Below are positions 8,486 to 18,900 of a DNA stretch of 64,000 nucleotides, piece after piece (the first letter of the stretch is position 1; the number at the start of each line of letters is the position of its first letter). The notes under the pieces are model-generated. The model was given only the letters and a program-made list of their open reading frames with translations, was not told where the DNA came from and did not search any database. Origin of the DNA: Campylobacter coli (lineage in GTDB: Bacteria > Campylobacterota > Campylobacteria > Campylobacterales > Campylobacteraceae); contig CP154437.1 in assembly GCA_039516895.1 (NCBI GenBank), positions 124,001-188,000 on the forward strand, read 5' to 3'. A program made the translations under genes and the position numbers.

Positions 8486-9769
8486 TTATCCTTGATTTTT
8501 TAAAATTTCATTTACAATTGCTTTATCGCTAAAAGGGTATTTTACCCCTTTGATTTCTTGGGTATTTTCATCACCCTTGCCTAAAATAACTACTAAATCG
8601 TCTTTTTCTTTAAGTTTTAAAGCTTTATTTATAGCTTCTTTTCTATCTTCTATCATCAAAGCTTTATCAGGGTTTTGAAAGCCTGATAGAATTTCATTCA
8701 TGATATCTTTAGGCTCTTCGCTGCGTGGATTGTCGCTCGTGATAATGGCTATTTTTGCAAAATGTTCAACGATTTTTCCCATTAAAGGTCGTTTGGTTTT
8801 ATCCCTATCTCCACCTGCTCCAAAAACCACTATAAGTTTTTTATTTTTGAGTGTATCAAGTACTTTTTCAATACCATCAGGAGTGTGAGCAAAATCCACG
8901 ATCACGCCACTAGCCACTTGCTCAACCCTACCACAAACCCCACCAAAGCCACTGATAGCTTTTTCTAAGTCTTTTAAATTCGGCTTTACAAGTTCATTAA
9001 CACAAGCACTAGCGGCTAGAAGATTGTAAAGATTAAAAAGTCCTAGTAAGGGAGAGTCGATATGAAAACTTTGATCTTTTAATGCCACAATAGCATTGAT
9101 GCCATCTTCTAAAGAATAAGCCTTAACTTGATACAAAGAAGGATTTTCTATGCCATAAGTAAAAGCATTGCGCACATTAAATTTAATCATTAAAGCATCT
9201 TTGTTGATAAATTTTAAACTCTCATCGGTAAAAAAGAGCTCTTTTGCTGCTTTGTAATTTTCAAAATTGCCATGAAAATCTAAATGATCTTGAGTGATAT
9301 TGGTAAAAATTTTGGCTGCAAAATTTAAGCCTTCGATGCGATTTTGCACTAAAGCATGTGAGCTGACTTCCATGATGAAAAAATCACATTTTTTTTGCGT
9401 GGCAAGTTGTAAATATTCTAAAGTTTTTAAAATGGGTGAAGTGGTTAGAGATTTTTCATCAATTTGTTCATCATTGATAAAAGCTCCACGAGTGCCACAA
9501 AGTCCACACTTAAAACCTAAGTCAAGCAAAATCGAATAAATAGCCGCTGCGGTAGTGGTTTTGCCATTGGTTCCTGTAATCCCTATGATTTTGATATTTT
9601 CATCGATCTTTAAGAGTTTTTTGCATTCTTCTACATCGATAATTTTTGCACCTTTTTCTAGAGCTTTACTAGAAAAATTCATATTTTGTGCAGTTTTTAA
9701 GAAAAAGCAATCTTTTTCGCATTCTAAGGTATTGTCGGTGATAAAAGAGTGATCAAGCTTTAATTTCAC
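8486..9769 (-). CDS. murE: UDP-N-acetylmuramoyl-tripeptide synthetase (meso-diaminopimelate adding)
   Basis: The Mur ligase has 427 residues, shorter than the roughly 490 of E. coli because the N-terminal UDP-binding domain is compact. The ATP loop [11 protein letters not shown] occupies 63-73. A DNPR motif in [10 protein letters not shown], the family marker for adding meso-diaminopimelate, is present in the C-terminal domain. The enzyme adds the third residue of the peptidoglycan stem in the cytoplasm. DapD, encoded at 53249-54412, supplies the same pathway. Its start overlaps the preceding gene by 17 bases. Confidence 0.93.
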   Translation of the reverse strand: MKLKLDHSFITDNTLECEKDCFFLKTAQNMNFSSKALEKGAKIIDVEECKKLLKIDENIKIIGITGTNGKTTTAAAIYSILLDLGFKCGLCGTRGAFINDEQIDEKSLTTSPILKTLEYLQLATQKKCDFFIMEVSSHALVQNRIEGLNFAAKIFTNITQDHLDFHGNFENYKAAKELFFTDESLKFINKDALMIKFNVRNAFTYGIENPSLYQVKAYSLEDGINAIVALKDQSFHIDSPLLGLFNLYNLLAASACVNELVKPNLKDLEKAISGFGGVCGRVEQVASGVIVDFAHTPDGIEKVLDTLKNKKLIVVFGAGGDRDKTKRPLMGKIVEHFAKIAIITSDNPRSEEPKDIMNEILSGFQNPDKALMIEDRKEAINKALKLKEKDDLVVILGKGDENTQEIKGVKYPFSDKAIVNEILKNQG

Positions 9770-10328
9770 TTTTAAATCCTATAAGTTTTTCTTGAAGTTT
9801 TATAAAGCGTTCATTCGCCCAAAAGTGTGGCATAACGCTTTCTATATAGTTTAAAGTTATATCTTTATAACCATTATCAAGCAATTTTTCTAAAAAGTCT
9901 AAGAAATCATCACGATTATCAATGACTAATTTTGTGCTATGTATAATATTTTCAAAACTCTTTTTAAAGCCAATTTGCTCTTCACTTTTTAGAAAATCTT
10001 TATAGTTTAAAGCATGGGCTTCTTGAATTTCATTTTCTGCTTCATCGGCATTTTTTTCGTTTTTAAGTTCTACGGTGTGTAAAATTTCTTCTAAATCTTT
10101 ATCAATATTTTTAATTTGATAATGCTCTAAATAAAATTCAAAAAGTAAAAATGCTTCTTTTGGAGATTTTAAAGCTAAATCACAAAGAGTGATAAAATGA
10201 AACAAACGCTTGTTTTTGCGTTTTTCATAAGCTAAAGAAAAATATATTTTTGCTGTTTTAAAGTCTTTGCGTAAAAAATGCTCGATTCCAAGTTTTTTAT
10301 AATTTTGCAAAATCTTCAGCTCCGCCAT
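9753..10328 (-). CDS. Hypothetical helical protein (Cj1640-like)
   Basis: This encodes up to 191 residues with a helical, TPR-like N-terminal part (pattern [22 protein letters not shown]) and no signal peptide. The listed ATG start overlaps the NifU-like gene by 32 bases. A TTG at 10310 with a GGAG site eight bases before it gives a 185-residue alternative beginning at the LQNYKKLG segment and may be the true start. It sits between an Fe-S scaffold gene and murE. Function not recognised. Confidence 0.75.
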   Translation of the reverse strand: MAELKILQNYKKLGIEHFLRKDFKTAKIYFSLAYEKRKNKRLFHFITLCDLALKSPKEAFLLFEFYLEHYQIKNIDKDLEEILHTVELKNEKNADEAENEIQEAHALNYKDFLKSEEQIGFKKSFENIIHSTKLVIDNRDDFLDFLEKLLDNGYKDITLNYIESVMPHFWANERFIKLQEKLIGFKSEIKA

Positions 10329-10569
10329 TTAAATTAACTATGGTAATTTCTGGATGTATATCGATTTTAAGTTGTCTTTCAAGTCCGTATTTTAATGTCG
10401 TTCCACTTGAAGCGCATCCTTTGCAAGCCCCAATTAAATGAACATAAACCACACCATTTTTAATCCCTAAAAATTCAAGACCGCCTCCATCGCGTTCTAA
10501 CATAGGCATACTTTTATCTAAACTTGCTTTTACAGGATTTATAAGCTCTTCATCGCTAAAAGGCATCAT
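10297..10569 (-). CDS. NifU-like Fe-S scaffold domain protein
   Basis: This 90-residue protein is a stand-alone NifU C-terminal-type domain, with the paired cysteines of GACKGCASSGTT that hold a transient Fe-S cluster, and the RDGGG segment typical of the family. It probably delivers clusters to acceptor proteins; MutY, serine deaminase and a radical SAM protein in this window all need clusters. It is the first gene of the run that continues into murE. Confidence 0.88.
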   Translation of the reverse strand: MMPFSDEELINPVKASLDKSMPMLERDGGGLEFLGIKNGVVYVHLIGACKGCASSGTTLKYGLERQLKIDIHPEITIVNLNGGAEDFAKL

Positions 10570-10663
10570 AATATATCCTTAATAAATTTTTCTATACTTT
10601 AGCGTGATTGTGTTTAAAAAAAGGTAAATCGGATAGTTTTTTCGTTATTTTTCTAAATGAAGC

Positions 10664-12490
10664 TTAAAAGGGTTCTTCATTGTAATCATTTTCAGAATTG
10701 TTTTTTAAAATTTTAATATCCAAATTCTTAGCAGAAAAAAATCTATGCAAATTTTTAAATAAAGCTTCTAGTTTCTCTTCATCTTTTTCATTTTTTAGTA
10801 AAAACAAATTCTCTTTTAAAAACTCTATAAGCTCATAATCGTTTAAATTTTTACTAAGAAGAGTAAAATTTTTTTCTATAAGAGTAAAGATTTGTTTTTT
10901 TAAAGCAAGATAAGGAGTTGTGATATTGATATGATTTAAAAAGGCTAGATTCACCTTACAAATTCCCCACAAGAATTCAATTTGGCTTAAATCTTTACTA
11001 AAATTTTTACTTTCAAATTCTCTTATATCGCTATCTTCGTAGCTTTTGTGTTCTAAAATTTTTTCTAATAATACCTTATGTTTAAAACATCTAATATCGC
11101 TGATCTTTATAAAAAGCTCGTGTGTGTTAGGATTGTTTTTTAAATAATTTAAGAGTTCAAGTTCGGTGATGTGGGATTTAGGATTATGATTTTGCGTTTG
11201 CTGGAAAGAGGCGTTAAAATCGATAGTTTTATTTGACTTTTGATTTGAGCTAAGAACGATGAGTTTTTCATCTACACCCAAGAGTTTTGAAACCAAACTT
11301 ACATAGGAACTAGCTACCAAGGGTTCAAGGCTAAAGGTGTATTTTTGTATATTTTCAAGGGCTTTTTGTTTATCTAGAGCGGAATTTAAAGAAAAGCTTG
11401 AAAGTATGCGTCTAATGTAAAACTCCCCTAAATCCATCCCTTTTTCAAGTAGGGTATGAAGTTTTGCGCTTTGGTTGTTGGCAACAAGTTCGGCAGGATC
11501 TTTTCCACCTTCTAAAAGGGCTACTTTGCCATCTATTTTATGAGTGCTAAGTAAAAAAGCCGAACGAGTGGCTGCATTTAGTCCTGCTTCATCATTATCA
11601 AAACATAAAATCACTTTAGCCTCATAACGACGGATCAAAGGCAGATGATTTTCAGTTAATGCTGTCCCAAGGACTGCTACGGCATTGTTAAAACCTGCTT
11701 TATGAAAAGCTATAGCATCCATATAGCCTTCGCATACTATCATTTCTTTTTTTTTGGCTATATTTTCTTTGGCTATATTAAAAGCATAAAAAATTCTACT
11801 TTTATCAAATAATATATTTTGGGGAGAATTCACATATTTTGCTGCGACATTAGGATTTAAAGTACGCCCTCCAAAACCTACTAATAAGTCTTTATGATCA
11901 TAAATTGGAAAAGTGATACGCCATATAAAACTTGCATAAAATTCATTATTTTCATCCTTTTTTAAAGCACCTACACTCATAGCATCTTCTAAAGGGATTT
12001 TTTCATTATGAAACAATCTTATACTATCCTCGCTTGAGCCTGCAAAACCTAATTCAAATTTGGCTATATCTTGATCATTTAGCATTCTTTTATATAGATA
12101 ATCCAAAGCTTCTTTATGGTGTTTGAGATTGGATTTAAAATAAGCATTGAGGCTAGGTAGTATGGTCCTTAGTTCTTTTTTGTTTTCATTTCTTTCTTTG
12201 GTGTAGCTTAGGGTAAAATTACAAAGATTTGCGACTTTTTCAACTGCATCAGCAAAACTTAATTTTTCATAATCCATTACAAATTTAAAAGCATCTCCTC
12301 CTGCTTTACATGCAAAACAATGATAAAATCCTTTTGTGGGATTTATATGCATAGAAGGGTTTTTATCTGCGTGAAAAGGGCATACACAAACAAAGCTCGA
12401 GCCTTGTTTTTTTACTTCGATATAATTTTCAATAATATCAACAATATTAAGTCTTTGGGATAAATTTTCTATACTTTCTTTAGTTATCAT
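10664..12490 (-). CDS. dnaG: DNA primase
   Basis: The primase has 608 residues. The N-terminal zinc finger uses C37, H40, C58 and C61. The TOPRIM catalytic core has the glutamate in VCEGYMDAIA (about 250) and aspartates in CFDNDEAG (about 300). The C-terminal third is less conserved and corresponds to the helicase-binding region. It synthesises RNA primers at the fork with DnaB. It is transcribed divergently from the TPR gene at 12558, with back-to-back -10 boxes in the 67-base gap. Confidence 0.95.
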   Translation of the reverse strand: MITKESIENLSQRLNIVDIIENYIEVKKQGSSFVCVCPFHADKNPSMHINPTKGFYHCFACKAGGDAFKFVMDYEKLSFADAVEKVANLCNFTLSYTKERNENKKELRTILPSLNAYFKSNLKHHKEALDYLYKRMLNDQDIAKFELGFAGSSEDSIRLFHNEKIPLEDAMSVGALKKDENNEFYASFIWRITFPIYDHKDLLVGFGGRTLNPNVAAKYVNSPQNILFDKSRIFYAFNIAKENIAKKKEMIVCEGYMDAIAFHKAGFNNAVAVLGTALTENHLPLIRRYEAKVILCFDNDEAGLNAATRSAFLLSTHKIDGKVALLEGGKDPAELVANNQSAKLHTLLEKGMDLGEFYIRRILSSFSLNSALDKQKALENIQKYTFSLEPLVASSYVSLVSKLLGVDEKLIVLSSNQKSNKTIDFNASFQQTQNHNPKSHITELELLNYLKNNPNTHELFIKISDIRCFKHKVLLEKILEHKSYEDSDIREFESKNFSKDLSQIEFLWGICKVNLAFLNHINITTPYLALKKQIFTLIEKNFTLLSKNLNDYELIEFLKENLFLLKNEKDEEKLEALFKNLHRFFSAKNLDIKILKNNSENDYNEEPF

Positions 12491-12507
12491 TTTAAAACCT
12501 TAAATAA

Positions 12508-12513
12508 AATTAT
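12508..12513 (-). promoter_or_regulatory. -10 box for dnaG
   Basis: A TATAAT hexamer on the minus strand, preceded by TTTG, predicts a transcript start near 12501, about 11 bases before the dnaG ATG. Confidence 0.55.
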
Positions 12514-12526
12514 ACAAAGATTTAGC

Positions 12527-12532
12527 TATAAT
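12527..12532 (+). promoter_or_regulatory. -10 box for the lapB-like gene and rnhA-rnc-aroC
   Basis: A perfect TATAAT predicts a start near 12539. It is separated from the divergent dnaG -10 box by 13 bases, so the two polymerases would compete for overlapping DNA. Confidence 0.55.
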
Positions 12533-12557
12533 TTGGCATAAAATTTTTTAGAGCAGG

Positions 12558-13544
12558 ATGATGGATTTTTTCTTCGTAGAATATAGAGATCCCTTAGTGG
12601 GGCTTATAATTTTAACTGTTTTAATCTTCGTTGTAGCTGTGGCAAATTATATTTGGAAAGTATTTGCGAGTAAAGATGAAGAGCAAAAGCTTGAAAAATT
12701 TATTAAAAAATTTGAGATGGATAATATCCATAAAGATTTGTTGAGAAATGAAGGTTTGAGTTTTGGAAATTTGAGTTTTTTGGCTGAAATTTTTACCAAA
12801 AGTGGTGAATTTGAAAAAGCCACGCAAATTTATCTTATCGCCCTTGAAAAAAGTAAGGACAAGCAAGAGCGTGAATTTATCTTTTTCGCATTGGCAAAAG
12901 TATATTTTAAAGCAGGGTTTTTAGAGCGTGCAAAGGAAGTTTTGTTGCAAGCTTTAAAAATTCGACCCAGAAATATACAAACTCTAAAGCTTTTAAAAAT
13001 TGTTTATCTTAAACTAAGAAAACATAAGGAAAATTTGGAGCTTTTGGGCTGTTTGTTTGAACTTGGAGAAAATGTAAAAGAAGAAAAAGAATTTTTAAAA
13101 GCCTTGGATTTTCTTGCTTCTAGTTTAAGTGATGAAGAAAAAAAAGAACACATTTTAAAGCTACAAATAGACAATAATTCTATGCTAGGACGCTTGGTTT
13201 TTGAAAAATATCATATTTTTTTAAATCAAGATTTTTCGAGTATTTGTGATTTGCTTTATAAGGAAAATAAAGCTTTTAATTTGCAAAATAAAGAATATTT
13301 TGAATTTTTTTATGCTTTGGGTTTGATAGAAGATGAAAAGCCTAAAGATATAGTTTTTAAAAATTCCAATTTTAAAATGTTAAAAATTTTAAAAGACAAT
13401 TCCTTTAAAGCAAGACTTGAATTTTCATATCGTTGTACAGAGTGTAAAAGTGTAATGCCTTTATTTTTTTATCATTGTCCTGTTTGTTATGAATTTAACA
13501 CTTGTCAAATCATTTATGAAGTGAAAAATAATGAGACATATTGA
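12558..13544 (+). CDS. TPR protein with C-terminal rubredoxin-like zinc motif, LapB/YciM-like
   Basis: The protein has 328 residues. An N-terminal membrane segment (about residues 10-32) is followed by TPR-type helical repeats (about 60-190). The extreme C-terminus holds four cysteines as CTEC and CPVC (from about 294). The same order, anchor then TPR then rubredoxin-like knuckle, is that of E. coli LapB (YciM), which controls LpxC turnover and LPS level. Similarity here is architectural and I cannot confirm orthology. Two adjacent ATGs (12558 and 12561) are possible starts, with a weak GAGCAGGA site just before. It overlaps rnhA by 14 bases. Confidence 0.82.
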   Translation: MMDFFFVEYRDPLVGLIILTVLIFVVAVANYIWKVFASKDEEQKLEKFIKKFEMDNIHKDLLRNEGLSFGNLSFLAEIFTKSGEFEKATQIYLIALEKSKDKQEREFIFFALAKVYFKAGFLERAKEVLLQALKIRPRNIQTLKLLKIVYLKLRKHKENLELLGCLFELGENVKEEKEFLKALDFLASSLSDEEKKEHILKLQIDNNSMLGRLVFEKYHIFLNQDFSSICDLLYKENKAFNLQNKEYFEFFYALGLIEDEKPKDIVFKNSNFKMLKILKDNSFKARLEFSYRCTECKSVMPLFFYHCPVCYEFNTCQIIYEVKNNETY

Positions 13545-13971
13545 AATTTATACAGATGGTTCTTGTCTTAAAAATCCAGGTTTTGGAGGATGGGCTTATA
13601 TCTTACGCTATAATCAACATCAAAAAGAAGGTTTTGGAGCAGAGGCTAATACTACAAACAATAGAATGGAGCTAAAAGCGATTATTGAAGCTTTAAAAGC
13701 TTTAAAAGAACCTTGTGAAATTTCACTTTTTACAGACTCTAATTTGATGGTTCAAAGCATTAATGAATGGCTAGAAGATTGGATAAAAAAAGATTTCAAG
13801 GGTAAAAAAAATGTAGATTTATGGAAAGAGTATATCAATGTGGTAAAACCTCATAAGATAAAAGCTTATTGGGTAAAAGCACATAATGGGCATTTGGAAA
13901 ATGAAAGGTGTGATACTTTAGCGCGCGAAGCTGCTTTAAAAATTGCAAGGGAAAATGATGAAAAATATTGA
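13531..13971 (+). CDS. rnhA: Ribonuclease HI
   Basis: This 146-residue protein has all carboxylates of the RNase H fold: aspartate in YTDGSC (residue 9), glutamate in NNRMELKA, aspartate in FTDSN and a final aspartate in NERCDTLA. It removes RNA from RNA-DNA hybrids, including Okazaki primers made by the nearby DnaG. It overlaps the TPR gene upstream and the rnc start downstream, so the four plus-strand genes form one operon. Confidence 0.95.
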   Translation: MRHIEIYTDGSCLKNPGFGGWAYILRYNQHQKEGFGAEANTTNNRMELKAIIEALKALKEPCEISLFTDSNLMVQSINEWLEDWIKKDFKGKKNVDLWKEYINVVKPHKIKAYWVKAHNGHLENERCDTLAREAALKIARENDEKY

Positions 13972-14632
13972 ATTATTAGAACAAAAATTAGCCTATAATT
14001 TCAAAGATAAAGATCTTTTAATCCATGCTCTAACTCATAAAAGTTTTAAAAAACCTTACAATAATGAGCGTTTGGAATTCTTAGGCGATGCGGTGCTTGA
14101 TTTGGTTGTGGGCGAATATCTTTTTCATAAATTTGCTAAAGACGCTGAGGGGGATTTGTCAAAATTAAGAGCGGCTTTAGTTAATGAAAAATCTTTTGCA
14201 AAGATCGCAAATAGTTTAAATTTAGGCGATTTTATTTTTATGAGTGCGGCTGAAGAAAACAATGGAGGCAAAGAAAAGCCATCTATACTTTCTGATGCTT
14301 TAGAAGCGATTATAGGAGCTATACATTTAGAAGCAGGATTTGATTTTGCAAAAAATATCGCTTTAAAACTCATAGAAAAAAACTTTCCACAAATTGATGC
14401 AAAAATTCTTATCAAGGATTATAAAACAAAATTACAAGAAATTACACAAGCAAAATTAGGACAAACTCCACAATATGAAACCGTGCGTGCTTTTGGGCCT
14501 GATCATTTAAAACAATTTGAAATCGCTTTAATCCTTAATGGACAAGAGCTTGCAAGAGCCATTGCAGGAAATAAAAAAGAAGCACAGCAAATGGCAGCAA
14601 AAATTACACTTGAAAAATTAGGAGCTTTATAG
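13958..14632 (+). CDS. rnc: Ribonuclease III
   Basis: The 224-residue enzyme cleaves double-stranded RNA. The catalytic signature ERLEFLGDAVLDL is at about residues 36-48, a second acidic cluster SDALEAIIGA follows near 110, and a double-stranded RNA-binding domain fills about 150-224. The ATG at 13958 (preceded by ATG at 13955) is chosen because AAGGGA lies just upstream; the TTG at 13943 has no such site. RNase III processes rRNA and, in C. jejuni, the CJnc180/CJnc190 pair whose locus is at the start of this window. Confidence 0.95.
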   Translation: MKNIELLEQKLAYNFKDKDLLIHALTHKSFKKPYNNERLEFLGDAVLDLVVGEYLFHKFAKDAEGDLSKLRAALVNEKSFAKIANSLNLGDFIFMSAAEENNGGKEKPSILSDALEAIIGAIHLEAGFDFAKNIALKLIEKNFPQIDAKILIKDYKTKLQEITQAKLGQTPQYETVRAFGPDHLKQFEIALILNGQELARAIAGNKKEAQQMAAKITLEKLGAL

Positions 14633-15720
14633 TGAATACTTTTGGTACAAGATTAAAATTTACAAGTTTTGGAGAATCTCACGGAGTGGCTGTGGGTTGC
14701 GTGATCGATGGAATGCCTGCGGGTGTTAAATTTGATGAGGATTTTTTGCAAAGCGAACTTGATAAGCGTAAGGGCGGAAGCAAATTTGCAACTCCAAGAA
14801 AAGAAGGCGATAAGGTGCAGGTTTTAAGCGGGGTATTTGAAGGCTATACTACGGGTCATCCTATTGCTATGGTTGTGTTTAACGAAAATGCACATTCTAA
14901 GGATTATGATAATTTAAAAGATTTATTTCGTCCTGCCCATGCTGATTTTACTTATTTTCATAAATACGGCATAAGAGATCACAGAGGAGGCGGAAGAGCT
15001 AGTGCTAGAGAAAGTGTTGCTAGAGTGGCCGCGGGTGCTGTTGCTGCTATGCTTTTGCGTGAATTTGGTATTTGTGTCCAAAGTGGGGTTTTTGGAGTAG
15101 GAAGATTTGTTTCAAATTTAAAAGAGGAAGAATTGGATTTTGAATTTGCAAAACAAAGTGAGATTTTTTGCTTAGATCCTAATTTAGAAGATGAATTTAA
15201 AAATGAAATTTTAGGTGCTAGAAATTCAAAAGATAGCGTGGGTGCTTCTGTTTATACTAGGGCTAAGGGAATGCTTGTGGGACTTGGAGAAGTGCTTTAT
15301 GATAAATTAGATTCTAAATTAGCTCATGCCTTAATGGGAATTAATGCTGTAAAAGCTGTCGAGATAGGTGAGGGTATAAATGCGAGTAAAATGCGAGGCT
15401 CGCAAAATAATGACGCTTTAAAAGGGGGTGAGTTTTTAAGCAATCACAGCGGAGGGATTTTAGGAGGTATTTCAAATGGACAAGATCTTATTTTAAAGAC
15501 TTATTTTAAACCCACTCCTTCTATTTTTTTAAAGCAAAGCAGTATGGATAAATTCGGAAATGATTTAGAATTTGAACTCAAAGGCAGACATGATCCTTGT
15601 GTAGGCGTTAGAGGTAGTGTAGTAGTGAGTGCTATGGTGCGTTTGGTTTTGGCTGATTGTTTATTGCTTCATGCAAGTGCTAATTTAAACAATTTAAAAA
15701 ATGCTTATGGAGTAAAATAA
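14632..15720 (+). CDS. aroC: Chorismate synthase
   Basis: This 362-residue flavin-dependent enzyme makes chorismate from EPSP, the last step of the shikimate pathway. The family signatures are intact: SFGESHGVAVG near the start, and HRGGGRASARES near residue 117. The start is a GTG whose first base is the last base of the rnc stop codon (TAGTG), implying coupled translation. It ends the operon; a hairpin terminator follows at once. Confidence 0.96.
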   Translation: MNTFGTRLKFTSFGESHGVAVGCVIDGMPAGVKFDEDFLQSELDKRKGGSKFATPRKEGDKVQVLSGVFEGYTTGHPIAMVVFNENAHSKDYDNLKDLFRPAHADFTYFHKYGIRDHRGGGRASARESVARVAAGAVAAMLLREFGICVQSGVFGVGRFVSNLKEEELDFEFAKQSEIFCLDPNLEDEFKNEILGARNSKDSVGASVYTRAKGMLVGLGEVLYDKLDSKLAHALMGINAVKAVEIGEGINASKMRGSQNNDALKGGEFLSNHSGGILGGISNGQDLILKTYFKPTPSIFLKQSSMDKFGNDLEFELKGRHDPCVGVRGSVVVSAMVRLVLADCLLLHASANLNNLKNAYGVK

Positions 15721-15723
15721 TAC

Positions 15724-15745
15724 TAAAGCCCTTTTTTGGGCTTTA
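15724..15745 (+). terminator. aroC terminator
   Basis: Eight-base arms (15724-15731 and 15738-15745, TAAAGCCC type) enclose a six-T loop directly after the aroC stop. The 3-prime T-tract is short. Confidence 0.7.
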
Positions 15746-15905
15746 ATTTGCAATATTTTGAAAAGATTTAACTCCATATCGTCTCTTCTATAAATTTCTT
15801 AACATTTATTTTTATATATTTTGGTAATTTTAAAAAAACAAATTAATATTATTTTTATTTTAAATGTGTAAAAAAGGAATTTTTATTTAGGATTTTTTAG
15901 TATTA

Positions 15906-15959
15906 ATTAAAAATATTGAGAAAAATTACCATTTTAATATTAAAATGATTAAAAATATT
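15906..15959 (+). promoter_or_regulatory. Paired direct repeats around a palindrome, upstream of the exoprotein gene
   Basis: The 12-mer ATTAAAAATATT occurs at 15906-15917 and again at 15948-15959, 42 bases apart start to start. Between them lies a perfect 18-bp palindrome, CATTTTAATATTAAAATG (15930-15947). The array ends 14 bases before the ATG, just in front of the ribosome-binding site. It could be an operator or cover the promoter. The rest of the 250-base gap after aroC is AT-rich, with no clear -10/-35 pair that I can single out. Confidence 0.45.
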
Positions 15960-15973
15960 ACAAGGAGGGATTG

Positions 15974-18900
15974 ATGGAATTTAATAAAAAGAAAATTGTT
16001 CGTTTATCGTTGAATTTAACGCTTCTTGGCGCTTTATTTCCTTGCGTATTGTTCTCAGCAGATTTGCGTCAAAGAAATGGTAATGTCATTGTTTCAAGAA
16101 CAGCAGATCTTACACAATCAAGCAATAAAACAGATGTGATTAATATCAAAAATCCAAATCAAAATGGAGTATCACACAATCAATTTGATGAATTCAGTGT
16201 CCAAGATGGAGTAATTTTTAATAATAGTTTAAAAGATGGAAATTCTCAAATTGGTGGATGGGTAGGGAAAAATCCAAATTTAAAACAAAATGCTAATACC
16301 ATCATCAATGAAATTTCAAGCAAGCAAGCTTCTAGTATCAATGGTGCTGTTGAGGTATTTGGAAAAAGTGCTAATTTAATTTTTGCTAATGAAAATGGTT
16401 TTAGTGTAAATGGAGCAGCTTTTTTAAATACTAAAGGGGTTACGCTTAGTACGGGTAAATTTAATGGAGATTTTACAGAAGTAACGAGTAATGGCAGGGT
16501 GGCCATTGGAGAAAAGGGGGTAATGGTTGATGGGGATTATTTTAATGTAATCAGCCGTGGGATTGATCTTGCAGGTAGCATTGCTCACTATCAAAGTGGT
16601 AAAAACCTATCCGATATCAATTTTATAGCCGGACTTAACAAAGTAGATTTAAGCACCCCAAATGCACCAAAAATTGTTGCTTCAAAACAAAAAGATGAAA
16701 AAATTGACTATGGTATTGATGGGAAGTATTTGGGATCTATGTATGCAAATACAGTTACTCTTATTAGCACAGAAGAGGGCGTTGGTGTAAGACATAGTGG
16801 AGTAATACGCGGAATCGAAGATGTTATAGTAAAAGTAAAAGATAAGGCTGAATTTCAAGCTATAGGTGTAAATTCAAATGGAAGTGTTAAAATAGATGCT
16901 AAAGACATTAAAACCTCTTTAATCAATGCGGATAATATTGATTTAAAAGCAAGTGGAAAAGTTACTAATGAAGGACTTTATAAAGGAAAGCAAATTCAAA
17001 TCAATGCCAATAATTTTGAAAATGCAAAACAAGTAAACTTTAGCCAAGAGACAAAAGATATTTTTGATATAAATGAAGAAAACTCAAAAATTTATGCAGA
17101 TAATTTAGCTTTAAATACCCTAGATAAAACTAGCAATTTTGGCTTTATCAATGCTTTAAATGATATTAAAGTTGATACAAATTCTTTTGATAATCAAGGA
17201 GAAATTTCAGCAAATAAAGATATAAGCTTAACGCTTAATGATGATGCTTTTGTGAATAATGGCAAAATTTTAAGCCAAAAAGATATTCAAATACAAGCTA
17301 ACAAAGATTTGACTTTAAATCATGGAAATTTATACGCACAAAATTTACTTCATATAAAAAGCTTGAATGATTTAAATATTAATTCAAAACTCGAAAATGC
17401 TTCTTCAATAGATCTTGATGCGAAAAATATTTATGTTAAAAATCTTGTCGCTAGCGGAAAAGAATTAAATCTTCATGCGGATGAAAATCTTGTAAATGAT
17501 GCTTATTTATTTTCAAATAGTGATCTTAGAACCCAAGCTACAACACTTACAAATAATTCTACTTTTAATAGCTTAAATAATTTGTATTTAAACGCCCATA
17601 CGATTCATAATAATGCTTTAATTTTTGCAGATAAAGATCTAAATATCGAAGCAAATATTCTAAATAATAATGCAAATTTAATAGGCAATTTAGAGATTTT
17701 GACTGAGTATGCTCAAGGTTTTGGTCAAGTAGGATATGGTGATACTGCTTTTAAACGATGGAATATGGAAGTAGGGGTTACAGGTATTGTAAAATATAAT
17801 AACCTATTAGATAGCAAGCAAGCTTCTATCCAAGCAGGCAAAGATATAAATATCAATACTCAATCACAAGATAATGCTAGACAAATCAACAACAGCGGAA
17901 AAATTCTTGCCCAAGGCAATATTGTATCTTTTGGAAATATAGACAATAAATCTTTAAGTAAAGAAATTTCTGTGAGGGAAGTTTTAGAGCAAATTAGGGT
18001 TAATGGATTTTTTGCCGAAGAATATCTTGGTTCTTGGAATACAAATTCAACTTATTATTTTGTAGATCGTGAAAGTTTGCTTGATGCTTTGAAATATTTT
18101 TCTACCACTCAAGCAAAAGATCATCAAAGAGAATCTGCGTGGAATGCGCTTAAAGATGCAGCAGCTAAAAATTCAGCTTTAAACCAATATTTTTCTTTAT
18201 TGTTTGGCAGTGATTATGCTTCAAAAAGATTTGTTCCTGATCAAAAAGAGTGGAATCTTGATGCAAAGATTGTTTTTAAAGCAAAATCCGAGGCTGCTAT
18301 TGCTTCAAATGGTAAATTAGATCTTAATGCTAAAGAATACAATCAAGATTTAGTCAGTTCTTTAGATAAAAACTTTGCCTTAGTTGATTCGGATTTAAAA
18401 AAAGCTACAAATAGTCAGGATTTAATTTTAAATTCTATACCTGATCTTATTAATTCGGGTTTGTTTACTCTTGAAAATAAAACAAACAATAACATTACTT
18501 ATGAATACACTACAAATACTTCCATCATAGATGAAAGCGAGTATTTTGGATTTTTAAACATTTTAAATCAATTTAAAAATAAGAATTTTGATGAATTTAT
18601 AGTAATAGGAGATCCTTTTTTTGAAAATCAGCTTATTAATGCAATGTATGCAAATGCACTACAATCCAATACTAAATTAAGCGAAGAAGAAATTAAAAAA
18701 TTACTTGAAAATGGAGCAAAATACGCCAATGAAAATGGCTTAAATTTAGGACAAGGCTTGGCTAAAAATCAAGCTGTTGATCAAGATATGATTTTATATG
18801 TAACAATCAAACAAAAGGGTAAAAATATCATGGCCCCTATGTTGTATCTTTCTAAAGAGACAATTGCAAATAATGAAATAAAATCAAATCTTACAGGAAA

